64,000 nt of DNA from Pustulibacterium marinum (GTDB lineage: Bacteria > Bacteroidota > Bacteroidia > Flavobacteriales > Flavobacteriaceae). Where the stretch lies: positions 62,001 through 126,000 of the forward strand of contig NZ_FPBK01000012.1 in the NCBI RefSeq assembly GCF_900116665.1, read 5' to 3'. Of this stretch, positions 33,036-40,786 are shown in pieces (the stretch's first letter is position 1; every line of letters starts with the position of its first letter). The translations under genes were made by a program, and so were the position numbers. The notes beneath the pieces were generated by a model that was given only the letters and a program-made list of their open reading frames with translations, ran no database searches and was not told where the DNA came from.

Positions 33036-34655
33036 TTATTTACAATATTTTTTTATTGTCGATTTTAATTCGCTATCAGTATAGTTTGATAAACGGTAAG
33101 AATCATTCCAATCAGAACAAGCTCCATTCATATCATTTAGCCAAGTTTTGCAATTACCTCTTAACTTTAATAATTGCCAATTTTCACCCATAAAATTAAT
33201 GGCTAAATCTAAATCTGATTTGGCTTTTTTCCAGTCTTTTTTAATCATATAGACATAAGCTCGATGCTGATAATAATCACCTTGATTTGGTCTATTTCTT
33301 ATTGCATAACTAATATCTTCTAGTGCTTTGTCGTAATCTTGTTTTTTTTCTAGATAAACTCTGTAACGATTAAAGTAATAAATATCATTTCTTGGATTTA
33401 TTTCAATTGCTTTACTCAAGTAATTTAAAGCATCATAGTTATTGTCCATTAGGTATGAGAGAATACCCATCACATTGTATGTAGAATGTGAAGACTTATC
33501 AGTTTCTACCTTGTCAGATAGAAGTCGTTGTGCATTTTTAAATTCTTTATTTTCTAATTTGGTCAGTGCAAATTGAACATCATAGTTTTCAGTTTCTTGA
33601 TTTTCGATATTTAGATATTTGCTTAAATCTAAATCCATAAAATTCCAAGAACTCGAAATACCTTCCATAATGTTCATTCGTGTTACGGTTTTTGGAATTG
33701 GCGGAAAAATAATTTTAAATCGCTTTGTTTCACCTAATGCAACTGTGGTACCATTCTCTCTTGAACTACCAATAGAAGAGTTTTTAGCGTAATATTTTTC
33801 CATAGTTTTCAAGTCTTGAATGAAGAACGTTTCGTCAGTGGTGTTCATTTTTGACCATATAAGCATATATTCTCCATAACCCATAGATACATTAGTAAAC
33901 GAGAAATTTAATACGGTTTCATAGTCTTTAAACTCTAGTGAATTCAATACTAATTCTGAATTATCTTGACATCTTTCATTTATGACTATAAAATTGGAAT
34001 TATTGGAAGCTGTTAAATTTTTATTTATTGGGTTTAATTTTGAAATCATATTTGCTGAAACAGCAAAGTTCAAATTTTGACCTTCTTTGTATTGAAATGT
34101 TGCTACACCTATTACATTGCCATCCATTGTCATTACAGGACTTCCACTGCTTCCTGGTGAAATAGGTGCGGTTATTTGAATTACTTTTTCGTAACCGTCA
34201 ACTTCTCTTATAGAGGAAATTATCCCTTCTGAAACAGTGCTCTCAAAACCGTGAGGATTGCCTATTACAAAAATATCTTCTCCCTTATTAACACCAGTGT
34301 TTTTTAGATTTAGAAAGGGAAAAGAAATATTTTCAGAATTTTCAACTCTGAATTTGATTAAATCTGCATCAGAATTGCTTTCTAAAATTTCAACAACTTT
34401 GTAGGATTTTTTATTATTTGTTTTAATAATTGCTTTTGAAGCATTCACTAAAACGTGAAAATTTGAAATTCCTATTCCATTACTATTGATAAAAAATCCA
34501 GTTCCTGAACCGCTTGGAACTCCAAAATCGTCATAGGTAAAAATAGAGAATATCGCTTTCTCGTTTTTGGCTGTTAGGTCTCTCAGATTGTTCTGTGAGT
34601 ATCCAAAAATTCCATTAACTACGACTATTAATGAAAAAAATATTTTTTTGGTCAT
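33036..34655 (-). CDS. Trypsin-like serine protease (HtrA-type fold) with C-terminal TPR repeats
   Basis: A 539-residue protein with a signal peptide (IFFSLIVVVNGIFGYSQ). The protease domain (about residues 25-210) has the triad His in GISNFHVLV, Asp in SNSDADLIKF and Ser in GSSGSPVM. A beta-rich middle region follows (about 220-345), then TPR helices (about 365-515: YNVMGILSYLMDNNYDALNY, YYFNRYRVYLEKKQDYDKAL, YYQHRAYVYMIKKDWKKAKS). No PDZ domain is seen, unlike DegP. It likely cleaves envelope proteins, with the TPRs binding partners. It is the largest of the cassette-like single genes. Confidence 0.85.
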   Translation of the reverse strand: MTKKIFFSLIVVVNGIFGYSQNNLRDLTAKNEKAIFSIFTYDDFGVPSGSGTGFFINSNGIGISNFHVLVNASKAIIKTNNKKSYKVVEILESNSDADLIKFRVENSENISFPFLNLKNTGVNKGEDIFVIGNPHGFESTVSEGIISSIREVDGYEKVIQITAPISPGSSGSPVMTMDGNVIGVATFQYKEGQNLNFAVSANMISKLNPINKNLTASNNSNFIVINERCQDNSELVLNSLEFKDYETVLNFSFTNVSMGYGEYMLIWSKMNTTDETFFIQDLKTMEKYYAKNSSIGSSRENGTTVALGETKRFKIIFPPIPKTVTRMNIMEGISSSWNFMDLDLSKYLNIENQETENYDVQFALTKLENKEFKNAQRLLSDKVETDKSSHSTYNVMGILSYLMDNNYDALNYLSKAIEINPRNDIYYFNRYRVYLEKKQDYDKALEDISYAIRNRPNQGDYYQHRAYVYMIKKDWKKAKSDLDLAINFMGENWQLLKLRGNCKTWLNDMNGACSDWNDSYRLSNYTDSELKSTIKKYCK

Positions 34656-34672
34656 ATTGTTGGTTTTAATGT

Positions 34673-35110
34673 GCTACAACTCGTTTATATCATGAACAAG
34701 ATATAACTTTTTACGCGATTTTAATTTTTATTCCAAAAAAATCTTACAAAAAGCCTTCTAAAGACCATAGACATACACCTCCAAAAGGAGGAGTTTTGTA
34801 TAAAAAGATGGGGTTGGTTTCATCTCTTAGCTAAGGTCCAAAGGAATATCCCTCTGTATGTCGGGTTGGTTACCGATAGGCAGCACACATGCTGGGTGCT
34901 TATGGAAGCAAGTACATCGCTCTTAGAGCGAGGCTTCTTTGTAGCTAATACAATAAAAACCATTACAACAACTAAGATATAAAAAAGTACAACACTCAAG
35001 GATACCTTTGTAGTAGTTGCAGTGGACTCTAAACCACCTACCAAGGGGTTTGCTCCCAGTTTTGTTCCAGTCTTTCTTGGTAAAATGGCATTTTCGTAAA
35101 GGAAATTCAC
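34673..35110 (-). repeat. Duplicated small-membrane-protein module, copy 2
   Basis: It starts GCTACAACTCG just upstream of the protease gene and parallels copy 1 (29546-29945). A minus-strand frame at 34820-35110 encodes a single-helix protein (TTTKVSLSVVLFYILVVVMV, FIVLATKKPRSKSDVLASIS, HVCCLSV) similar to copy 1. An A-rich hairpin CTCCAAAAGGAGGAG lies at 34771-34785. No signal peptide is visible upstream in this copy, so it may also be decayed. Confidence 0.65.
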
Positions 35111-35198
35111 CGTTTACTGCAACAACAGTGCAACAAACACACAGGGGTGTTTTACGAAAATGTAACATTGAGTCATTTCTTGTAAAACCAGTCACCAA

Positions 35199-35737
35199 AA
35201 GGTATCAACACTACCATAAAGGTACAGTAGGGTATTGTTAGATGCAATGTGTCACAAATTTGCACAAATTGGTACAATAGTTTGGTAGTTTGTGCTTTTT
35301 TACAGGTATGGTAGCTATACTGTTGATTAAAAGGTGAATATGGCTTCAAATGATCTTGTATAGAGCTATCATTCGTAATCCAACAAAAACAAGTAGCATG
35401 TGCAACGCATGTCAAAAAAAATAAATACAAAGTCTTAGGTTATAGGGGTTATAGACTAAATTCTGTATCTTTAGCATTCCTGTAACGGCAGCGTAGAAAA
35501 GCTTTAAAAATAGGGGTAAAACTACCATTGCTATAGTAACCTTATAGTAAGTCTATAGTAACTGTATAGTAACGCTATAGTAACCTAACTACGTACTAAT
35601 TACATACTAACTTCATAGTAACTACGGAGTAACTTCGTGCAAGTATCTACTATGTGTTATAACGAAAAGTTACTATCGGGTGTCGGTATAGTTCAAAATT
35701 ATAAGTACTTTCCAAGCAAATTAAATAAACCAACATA
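35199..35737. other. Gene-poor region containing an 11-bp phased array
   Basis: No supported gene. It marks the right edge of the accessory region. A minus-strand frame at 35173-35430 is open but has atypical composition (many Cys, His, Phe) and I do not accept it. The only structured element is the phased repeat at 35532-35633. Confidence 0.5.
35532..35633. repeat. 11-bp phased tandem array, unit TATAGTAACnn
   Basis: TATAGTAA starts at 35532, 35543, 35554, 35565 and 35576, exactly 11 bases apart. After a five-base shift, four more diverged units keep the period, with the core AGTAA or ACTAA at 35595, 35606, 35617 and 35628. It lies 100-200 bases upstream of the 35738 gene. It has the same period and general form as the array at 6287-6352 but a different sequence. 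Confidence 0.9.
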
Positions 35738-36115
35738 GTGAGCTTTACCACCATCATCCAAAAAAGAACCTTCATCATACTCGTACTGGTACAGTTGATC
35801 TTTACCTTTATTGGGGGTATAGAAAATGTAGGAATCAATAAAACGGTTGGTTGGGCTTGGGATATCGCCAATTTTCTGGTATTGTTACGGGTAGGAGACT
35901 GGTTGGTTATCTTAATAGGGTATGGCATCATAGCCATAGCGGGGTATAGAACTTCGTTGTATTTATCACTACTTCAAATTTTTCTGCTTATTGCAATTCT
36001 CAGTTTACCGGGCATTTTTTTTCTGGGAAACTTTGCCGTTTTTGGGTTACACATAGCCGCCTTGGCAGTTTTTATAGGGAATATGCTATGGGCAGTTCGG
36101 TATCGAAAATTCTAA
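35738..36115 (+). CDS. Small four-helix membrane protein
   Basis: A 125-residue protein from GTG 35738, with four hydrophobic segments (FIILVLVQLIFTFIGGI; DIANFLVLLRVGDWLVILIG; SLYLSLLQIFLLIAILSLPG; AVFGLHIAALAVFIGNMLWA). No family recognised. It is convergent with the DsrE gene. Its upstream region holds the 11-bp phased array, which could regulate it. Confidence 0.6.
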   Translation: MSFTTIIQKRTFIILVLVQLIFTFIGGIENVGINKTVGWAWDIANFLVLLRVGDWLVILIGYGIIAIAGYRTSLYLSLLQIFLLIAILSLPGIFFLGNFAVFGLHIAALAVFIGNMLWAVRYRKF

Positions 36116-36171
36116 GCAAAGAGTGAAATACACCTGCATGCCACGCGCATAACATACAGGTGTATAGTAAA

Positions 36172-36582
36172 TTATAGGGTAATGCTTTTATAGCCCTCTT
36201 CCTGTTTGGTAAAGGTATAGAGCAGTCCGTTTTCTATAACAGTGATTCCTTTGACCACAGCAGAGGTATCAATTTTAAATTTGTGGAGTGAAAGGCCGCA
36301 GGCCAATAGGGTTACCTGTTGTTGTTCAGCCATTTCTAGTAAAGGTGCCATTTTGTTGGCATCGGTCAATTCTTGTACCGCTTTCCCACATACAATCACT
36401 TCATAGTTACCCATGCTACTACCATGTTTTGTAGCCAGTTGTTGTGCTGCGAGTAGAATGGGGTGTAGCTGTTGTATATTTCTGGTGATCACTACGTAGT
36501 TGTGTGTTTCCGTTTGTTGTGCAAAAGCATGAGATACACATCCCAAGCATACGAATAAGGTGATTAAAACTAATTTTTTCAT
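36172..36582 (-). CDS. Periplasmic DsrE/DsrF-like sulfur-relay protein
   Basis: A 136-residue protein with a signal peptide (LVLITLFVCLGCVSHAFAQQ) and a DsrE-like fold. NYEVIVCGKAVQELTD has a Cys after the third strand and VTLLACGLSLHKFKID has a second Cys in the usual sulfur-carrier position; ITVIENGLLYTFTKQEEGY closes the domain. It starts six bases after the DoxD/DoxA gene stop, in the same operon. A sulfane-sulfur carrier working with DoxDA in the periplasm is inferred. Confidence 0.82.
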   Translation of the reverse strand: MKKLVLITLFVCLGCVSHAFAQQTETHNYVVITRNIQQLHPILLAAQQLATKHGSSMGNYEVIVCGKAVQELTDANKMAPLLEMAEQQQVTLLACGLSLHKFKIDTSAVVKGITVIENGLLYTFTKQEEGYKSITL

Positions 36583-36588
36583 ACTGAT

Positions 36589-37623
36589 TTATATAGTAAA
36601 GTTTGTGGTCCATTCAGCACCGCTGATGTCCGTTAATGTAAGTGTATAGGTTCCTTCCGGAAGTGTATTTGACATAGTTGTTGCCATGGGAAGGGTAATG
36701 GTAGCCTTTGCGCCTAGTGGAATGATAAGGCTATGCTTTCCTGGTGCTACCTTGGCAATATAATGATTCTTGATCTGTGCTTTAGGAAACGTAGCTAGCA
36801 TAGTTCCATCTAAATACATTACCGTATTGTGGGCAGCATCTTGTATTTGAATACCGATTAAAAAAGATCCGTAGACATCTACGCCATGAGTTCTAAATAC
36901 GTTGAAGGATAGGGTGTTGTTGGCATAACCTACTTCCGAAAGTTCAACTGTAGGTCGTATAGATTTGTTATGCAACGTACCCCATACACCTCCATGGAAA
37001 TGTTGATGGGTTCCACCGGCAATAAGGAGTAGGCTAATAGCGGTAAGTGCTACCACACCTTGTAGCTTTTTTGCAGGCATAGGAAACGTACCAGAACCTA
37101 ACCAGGCAAACCATTTTGTGGTAGTAAACCGTTTGCTTTGTTGTATCCAGCGTTGATCCAGGCTATAGGTACCACTACCGGTAAAAAAGAGGGTAGACCC
37201 TGCTGCTAAGCCTAGGATTCCTATTTGCCATTCATCTACGCAGGTAGTTCCAAGCCATCCGGAGCCTAGTAGAATGCCCATGGCTAGTGCAAAGGTGCCT
37301 ATACTTGCCAGCCGTGTAAAACAACCCAAAAGCAAAAAGAGACCTACCACACCTTCAATAATGGTAAAGATCACCATATTGTACCAAAGTGCTTCCGGGT
37401 GGGTAAGCAAGTATTCAATAAGGCCTTTGATACCCAAGGCATGTGGTAAAAAATGATTGAATTTGACACCAATATAACCGGGTAGGTCGGGGTCTAGTTT
37501 GTCCATGAGAACGGTGCGCCTCCAAAAGGCAGAAAAATAAGTGTATCCGGTAATCACACGTAGCGATAGGGTAAACAACCCGGCTTGTGAAAAATTGGTA
37601 TTTTTTTCTAGTGTATGCATCAT
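36589..37623 (-). CDS. Thiosulfate:quinone oxidoreductase-type DoxD-DoxA fusion
   Basis: A 344-residue inner-membrane protein. The N-terminal DoxD-like part has four helices (SLRVITGYTYFSAFWRR, MVIFTIIEGVVGLFLLLGCF, ASIGTFALAMGILLGSGW, IGILGLAAGSTLFFTG). It is joined after another helix (GVVALTAISLLLIAGG) and a His-rich HQHFHGG to a periplasmic beta-domain like DoxA (LSEVGYANNTLSFNVFRTHG ... LPEGTYTLTLTDISG). DoxDA oxidises thiosulfate to tetrathionate and passes electrons to quinone. Heme-binding residues are not proven here. The two ATGs at 37623 and 37620 are equivalent. Confidence 0.82.
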   Translation of the reverse strand: MMHTLEKNTNFSQAGLFTLSLRVITGYTYFSAFWRRTVLMDKLDPDLPGYIGVKFNHFLPHALGIKGLIEYLLTHPEALWYNMVIFTIIEGVVGLFLLLGCFTRLASIGTFALAMGILLGSGWLGTTCVDEWQIGILGLAAGSTLFFTGSGTYSLDQRWIQQSKRFTTTKWFAWLGSGTFPMPAKKLQGVVALTAISLLLIAGGTHQHFHGGVWGTLHNKSIRPTVELSEVGYANNTLSFNVFRTHGVDVYGSFLIGIQIQDAAHNTVMYLDGTMLATFPKAQIKNHYIAKVAPGKHSLIIPLGAKATITLPMATTMSNTLPEGTYTLTLTDISGAEWTTNFTI

Positions 37624-37699
37624 ATAGATATATAAAGTTGTACAACCCTTTGTAGAAAGGTTGCATAAAATAAATTACAAGTGGCCAAAAAGAGTAGGG

Positions 37700-38080
37700 C
37701 TACACGTGTGTTTTCAACTTTCTATATAATATGTAATAGGGAATTTTGTGGGTATGAGGAGGAGCGTCCTCGTCATACAGCGGAACATCGGTAGTGGTGG
37801 TTTCGCTTTGATAAAAATACGCAGCAACACTTGCCGGTACCAATATCTTTTCACAGGCAATCTTTACAGTTTCCTGCTGCAATTGACTTTGCTCAAAATG
37901 GCAGGTGTTTACAGAACTAAGTGTAGTTTTAGAAGGATTCTTCTGTGTAGCAATGCCTAGTTCATTTTGTACAGCCTTACGAACATTACAAGAAGATAGC
38001 ACCGCGAACAAGGCCACAAATGCTACAAAAAGCATTTGTATACCTACCGATTTCCTTTGAGTGCTATACAGTGATTTCAT
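37700..38080 (-). CDS. Hypothetical lipoprotein with two Cys, upstream of doxDA
   Basis: A 126-residue protein with a basic start, hydrophobic core MLFVAFVALFAVL and lipobox LSSC. The mature part holds two further cysteines (SSVNTCHFEQSQ, VKIACEKILV) and a His-containing tail APPHTHKIPYY. Same strand as doxDA and dsrE, 76 bases upstream, so it may belong to the sulfur operon as a surface or periplasmic partner. Family unknown. Confidence 0.6.
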   Translation of the reverse strand: MKSLYSTQRKSVGIQMLFVAFVALFAVLSSCNVRKAVQNELGIATQKNPSKTTLSSVNTCHFEQSQLQQETVKIACEKILVPASVAAYFYQSETTTTDVPLYDEDAPPHTHKIPYYILYRKLKTHV

Positions 38081-38101
38081 AAGAGACGAATGTAACCAAA
38101 C

Positions 38102-38136
38102 AAAAAAAGCTGTGCAAAATTGACACAGCTTTTTTC
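38102..38136. terminator. Terminator of the DUF4382 gene
   Basis: AAAAAGCTGTG / CACAGCTTTTT stem with T runs possible in both directions. It lies 22 bases beyond the DUF4382 stop on the minus strand. Confidence 0.88.
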
Positions 38137-38157
38137 AAAATATCTGGGAAACAGCAA

Positions 38158-38958
38158 TTATTCAGTTTCAAAAGTAACGGTATCTACCGTCATGATTTGT
38201 CCGTTTACAGCTACTACATCATACAATACGAGTGCTTCCAAACCAAGGCCCAATGCTGGGGTGAAGGTTAAGGTATAGCTTCCTTCTGGTAAACCATATA
38301 AAGCATAAGAACCATCAGCATTTGCATAGGTAGAAACTTCTACACTACCGTTGGTAGCGGTTACAAGGGTTGGTATACCTGCTGGTACTACAACACCTTC
38401 TATGATCCCTGTTTCTGCTGTGGCAGTAGCTCTAATGGTTGGTTTTAAAGAGTAACTTCCATTTCCTTGAGTAACAATAGATTCTTCTACATCAAAGTCC
38501 AAAATATACTCATAGGTGTACCCGGCTTCCAGGGTTTCGTTTACGTTTAATTTCAATCCGGATTGTTGTGCACTTGGAGTTGCAAGATCATAGGTTTCTC
38601 CATCTACTACAATAGAGTTATCACCTCCTAGAACCAAACGGATTTGAGAAATGGTTCCCGCAGGAATGTCTTCTTCTAGGGCTAATTGTGCATTGGCACC
38701 TCCTGTTAATTGTAAAAGATCATAAGTTTCATCATCAACGTCTAAACTTACTTCGGTATCGTTTGCATATTTAATAACTACATCCTCTACCTCAATGTTC
38801 ACTGCGTCATAATCTCCCGGGGCATCTACCATCTTCACGCTCATTTTGGCGCTGTCTCCTGTGCTAGCTTCAGAATCGTTATCATCATCACTACAAGAAG
38901 TGAAAACAAATAAACCTGAGAACAGAATGGCTAAGAGTGTTACATTTTTCTTTTTCAT
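38158..38958 (-). CDS. DUF4382 lipoprotein with carboxypeptidase-regulatory-like domain
   Basis: A 266-residue surface-type lipoprotein: signal ending FVFTSC, then SDDDNDSEAS. DUF4382 (about residues 38-175) has MSVKMVDAPGDYDAVNIEVE, the usual opening, with YDLLQLTGG and GTISQIRLVLGG. A C-terminal beta-sandwich follows (residues 185-260: GIIEGVVVPAG, ADGSYALYGLPEGSYTLTF). Probably binds something at the cell surface; function unknown. Single gene with its own terminator. Confidence 0.85.
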   Translation of the reverse strand: MKKKNVTLLAILFSGLFVFTSCSDDDNDSEASTGDSAKMSVKMVDAPGDYDAVNIEVEDVVIKYANDTEVSLDVDDETYDLLQLTGGANAQLALEEDIPAGTISQIRLVLGGDNSIVVDGETYDLATPSAQQSGLKLNVNETLEAGYTYEYILDFDVEESIVTQGNGSYSLKPTIRATATAETGIIEGVVVPAGIPTLVTATNGSVEVSTYANADGSYALYGLPEGSYTLTFTPALGLGLEALVLYDVVAVNGQIMTVDTVTFETE

Positions 38959-39346
38959 AACTATTTGTATTTGAATTTTCCGCTAGTCTAGGGCAGTTTC
39001 TTGGACCAGCAAGCCAACTTAACAGATTTTAACGATGGTTGTTAAAAGGGAAAAAACAGAGTTTTCTTTGGGATTTTGTCCCCAAAAAATATGATTGTCA
39101 GCACAGTTGCGGAGCATTTATACCGAAAAAAACTGGGATAAGATTTAACAAGTTGGTTGAAGTTATTTGGAATAGCAAAGCCATGTTTTATAGGCTATGC
39201 AGCATAGGTTATGTATGGGCACTTTGTATAAAATGGGTATAGAAGGCTATGATTGCTAGTACTATATCTTTTTCCAAACTAGTGCACGTTCGTAGCATGC
39301 GTGTACGCAATGCTGTTATAGCATAGGGGGTGTTTTTGACGTGTCC
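38959..39346. other. 388-base intergenic region
   Basis: Upstream region of the minus-strand DUF4382 gene. A plus-strand frame (39039-39242) exists but lacks coding character. Some short partial palindromes occur (CTATGCAGCATAGG near 39198-39211). Nothing else supported. Confidence 0.4.
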
Positions 39347-39718
39347 TTAAGAAGTGAAAATATCTTCTGCGGGTGTTGAAAAAACATCGTCTTCTTCCGG
39401 TAAGTCTAGCATTTCTGATTGTTCTATCCAGCGGTTGGCATAGTCTATTCCTTTCTGTAAACTATAATCAGAAGCATAGCGGCGACTGGAAGCTAGTACC
39501 AATCCGCCTTTGGAAACCCTAAAAAAGAATTTGCCACGTGGAGTTTTAGTTTTGGTGATCACAAACATATCGTAATTGTTCTGCAAAGCTTCAATAATGA
39601 GTTGGCAATCAGATTTTCGTTTACAGCTAATGCTGGTAAAAATGATTTTACCTTTTCGATTGCTAAAAACGAACTTATAGTTGCCATCAAATCTTTTATT
39701 AATCACAAATACGCTCAT
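39347..39718 (-). CDS. YegP-like DUF1508 protein
   Basis: A 123-residue protein with two copies of the DUF1508 beta motif: DGNYKFVFSNRKGKIIFTS (about residues 10-28) and GKFFFRVSKGGLVLASSRRY (about 62-81), and an acidic C-terminal tail LPEEDDVFSTPAEDIF. The family is small and of unknown function. Monocistronic. Confidence 0.75.
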   Translation of the reverse strand: MSVFVINKRFDGNYKFVFSNRKGKIIFTSISCKRKSDCQLIIEALQNNYDMFVITKTKTPRGKFFFRVSKGGLVLASSRRYASDYSLQKGIDYANRWIEQSEMLDLPEEDDVFSTPAEDIFTS

Positions 39719-40048
39719 GACCTATTGGGGGTTTGGGTTTTGATTTTTACAAAACTAACCGAAATCTAAGAAATCTGAAATGGACTAGAAGGAGAGTTAT
39801 AGTAGAAGAGGTTATAACACTTTCATATGCATGAAGTTACCAAAGAAGAGAAGTTATCAACACACTACTTTTTGAAGAATTCGTAATGTAAAAAACTTTA
39901 AATAACGGATATTTAAATAAATGTTCATTCTGTGGGATAATTCTACAAAACAAATCATTTTTGATAGATATTTATTTTTGTATTTAAAAAATTATTAAAT
40001 TTGGTCTTAATCAGGTTTATTTTGATGATTACATAATTGTAAATCTGA
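39719..40048. other. 330-base intergenic region upstream of the ECF sigma gene
   Basis: Very AT-rich region between divergent genes. It should contain the promoter of the PUL regulatory genes. I see no clear consensus box, repeat or hairpin. Confidence 0.35.
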
Positions 40049-40651
40049 GTGAAACCAACTAACAAATTGAATACCGCAAAATCAGACATCATTCTTTGGA
40101 AAGAACTTAAGAAAGGCTCCACTGTGGCGCTTGGCTCTATATACGATATGTATATTGATGAGCTGTTCCTCTATGGATGTAAAGTAACGGCCAATACCGC
40201 TATTGTAGAAGACGCTATTCATGATTTGTTCCTGGACCTATATAAGTACCATGAAAACCTATCGGATACTTCGAATATTAAGTTCTATTTGTTGAGTTCT
40301 TTAAAAAATAGAATTTTTAAAAGCCCGCTTTACAAAGAGGAGAAATACCAAAGCTCCTTTCAAATAAACAAAAATGTAGTTCCCGAAACTTCAAGTTCTA
40401 TTGAAGAAGCATTTATAGAAGAAGAGCTCTTCCATGAGAACTCAAAAAAAATCTTCCATGCCATGCAGTTGCTTCCAAAAAAGCAACGAGAAGGGGTGCA
40501 GCTAAAATACATACAAAACAAATCGTACGAGGAAATTGCCGAAATCATGAATGTAAAGGTAGAAACCTGCCGTACTATTGTATATAGAGGTATCAAATCT
40601 TTAAAAGAGATTTGCGTGCTTTTTATTGGATTGTTTTTAAGTATTTGGTAA
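40049..40651 (+). CDS. ECF RNA polymerase sigma-70 factor of the PUL
   Basis: A 200-residue ECF sigma factor. Region 2 has GSIYDMYIDELFLYGCKVT and VEDAIHDLFLDLYK. Region 4 has LLPKKQREGVQLKYIQNKSY followed by EEIAEIMNVKVETCRTIVYR. The C-terminus ends in a hydrophobic tail (ICVLFIGLFLSIW) often seen in Bacteroidota SusC-linked ECF factors, perhaps for membrane or anti-sigma contact. The start is GTG 40049; no upstream ATG fits. It sits in front of FecR and SusC, so it very likely activates the PUL when FecR releases it. Confidence 0.92.
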   Translation: MKPTNKLNTAKSDIILWKELKKGSTVALGSIYDMYIDELFLYGCKVTANTAIVEDAIHDLFLDLYKYHENLSDTSNIKFYLLSSLKNRIFKSPLYKEEKYQSSFQINKNVVPETSSSIEEAFIEEELFHENSKKIFHAMQLLPKKQREGVQLKYIQNKSYEEIAEIMNVKVETCRTIVYRGIKSLKEICVLFIGLFLSIW

Positions 40652-40786
40652 TCCGAAAACCTTATCGTTAATTACTCTCACTACTTTTTGAAATAAATTT
40701 TAAAAAAAATGTAATTTTTTTGTCTATACGCAGTCATGTTTTGACTTTATATAGAAAATGCATGAACGCTTTTAATTGTGTTTTAC

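Noticed and set aside
34820-35198. Two overlapping minus-strand frames as two separate genes
   Set aside because: Only one frame resembles the other module copy, and even that may be decayed; they are treated as one repeat module.
26200-35200. Integron integrase or other recombinase gene
   Set aside because: I looked for tyrosine recombinase motifs on both strands and found none; the array, if real, is integrase-less within this window.
35173-35430. 85-codon minus-strand frame with a hydrophobic start and many Cys
   Set aside because: TTG start, odd amino acid composition (Cys, His, Phe rich) and location in repeat-rich non-coding DNA; no domain is recognisable.
39039-39242. 67-codon plus-strand frame upstream of the DUF4382 gene
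   Set aside because: TTG start and unusual residue mix; no family resemblance.
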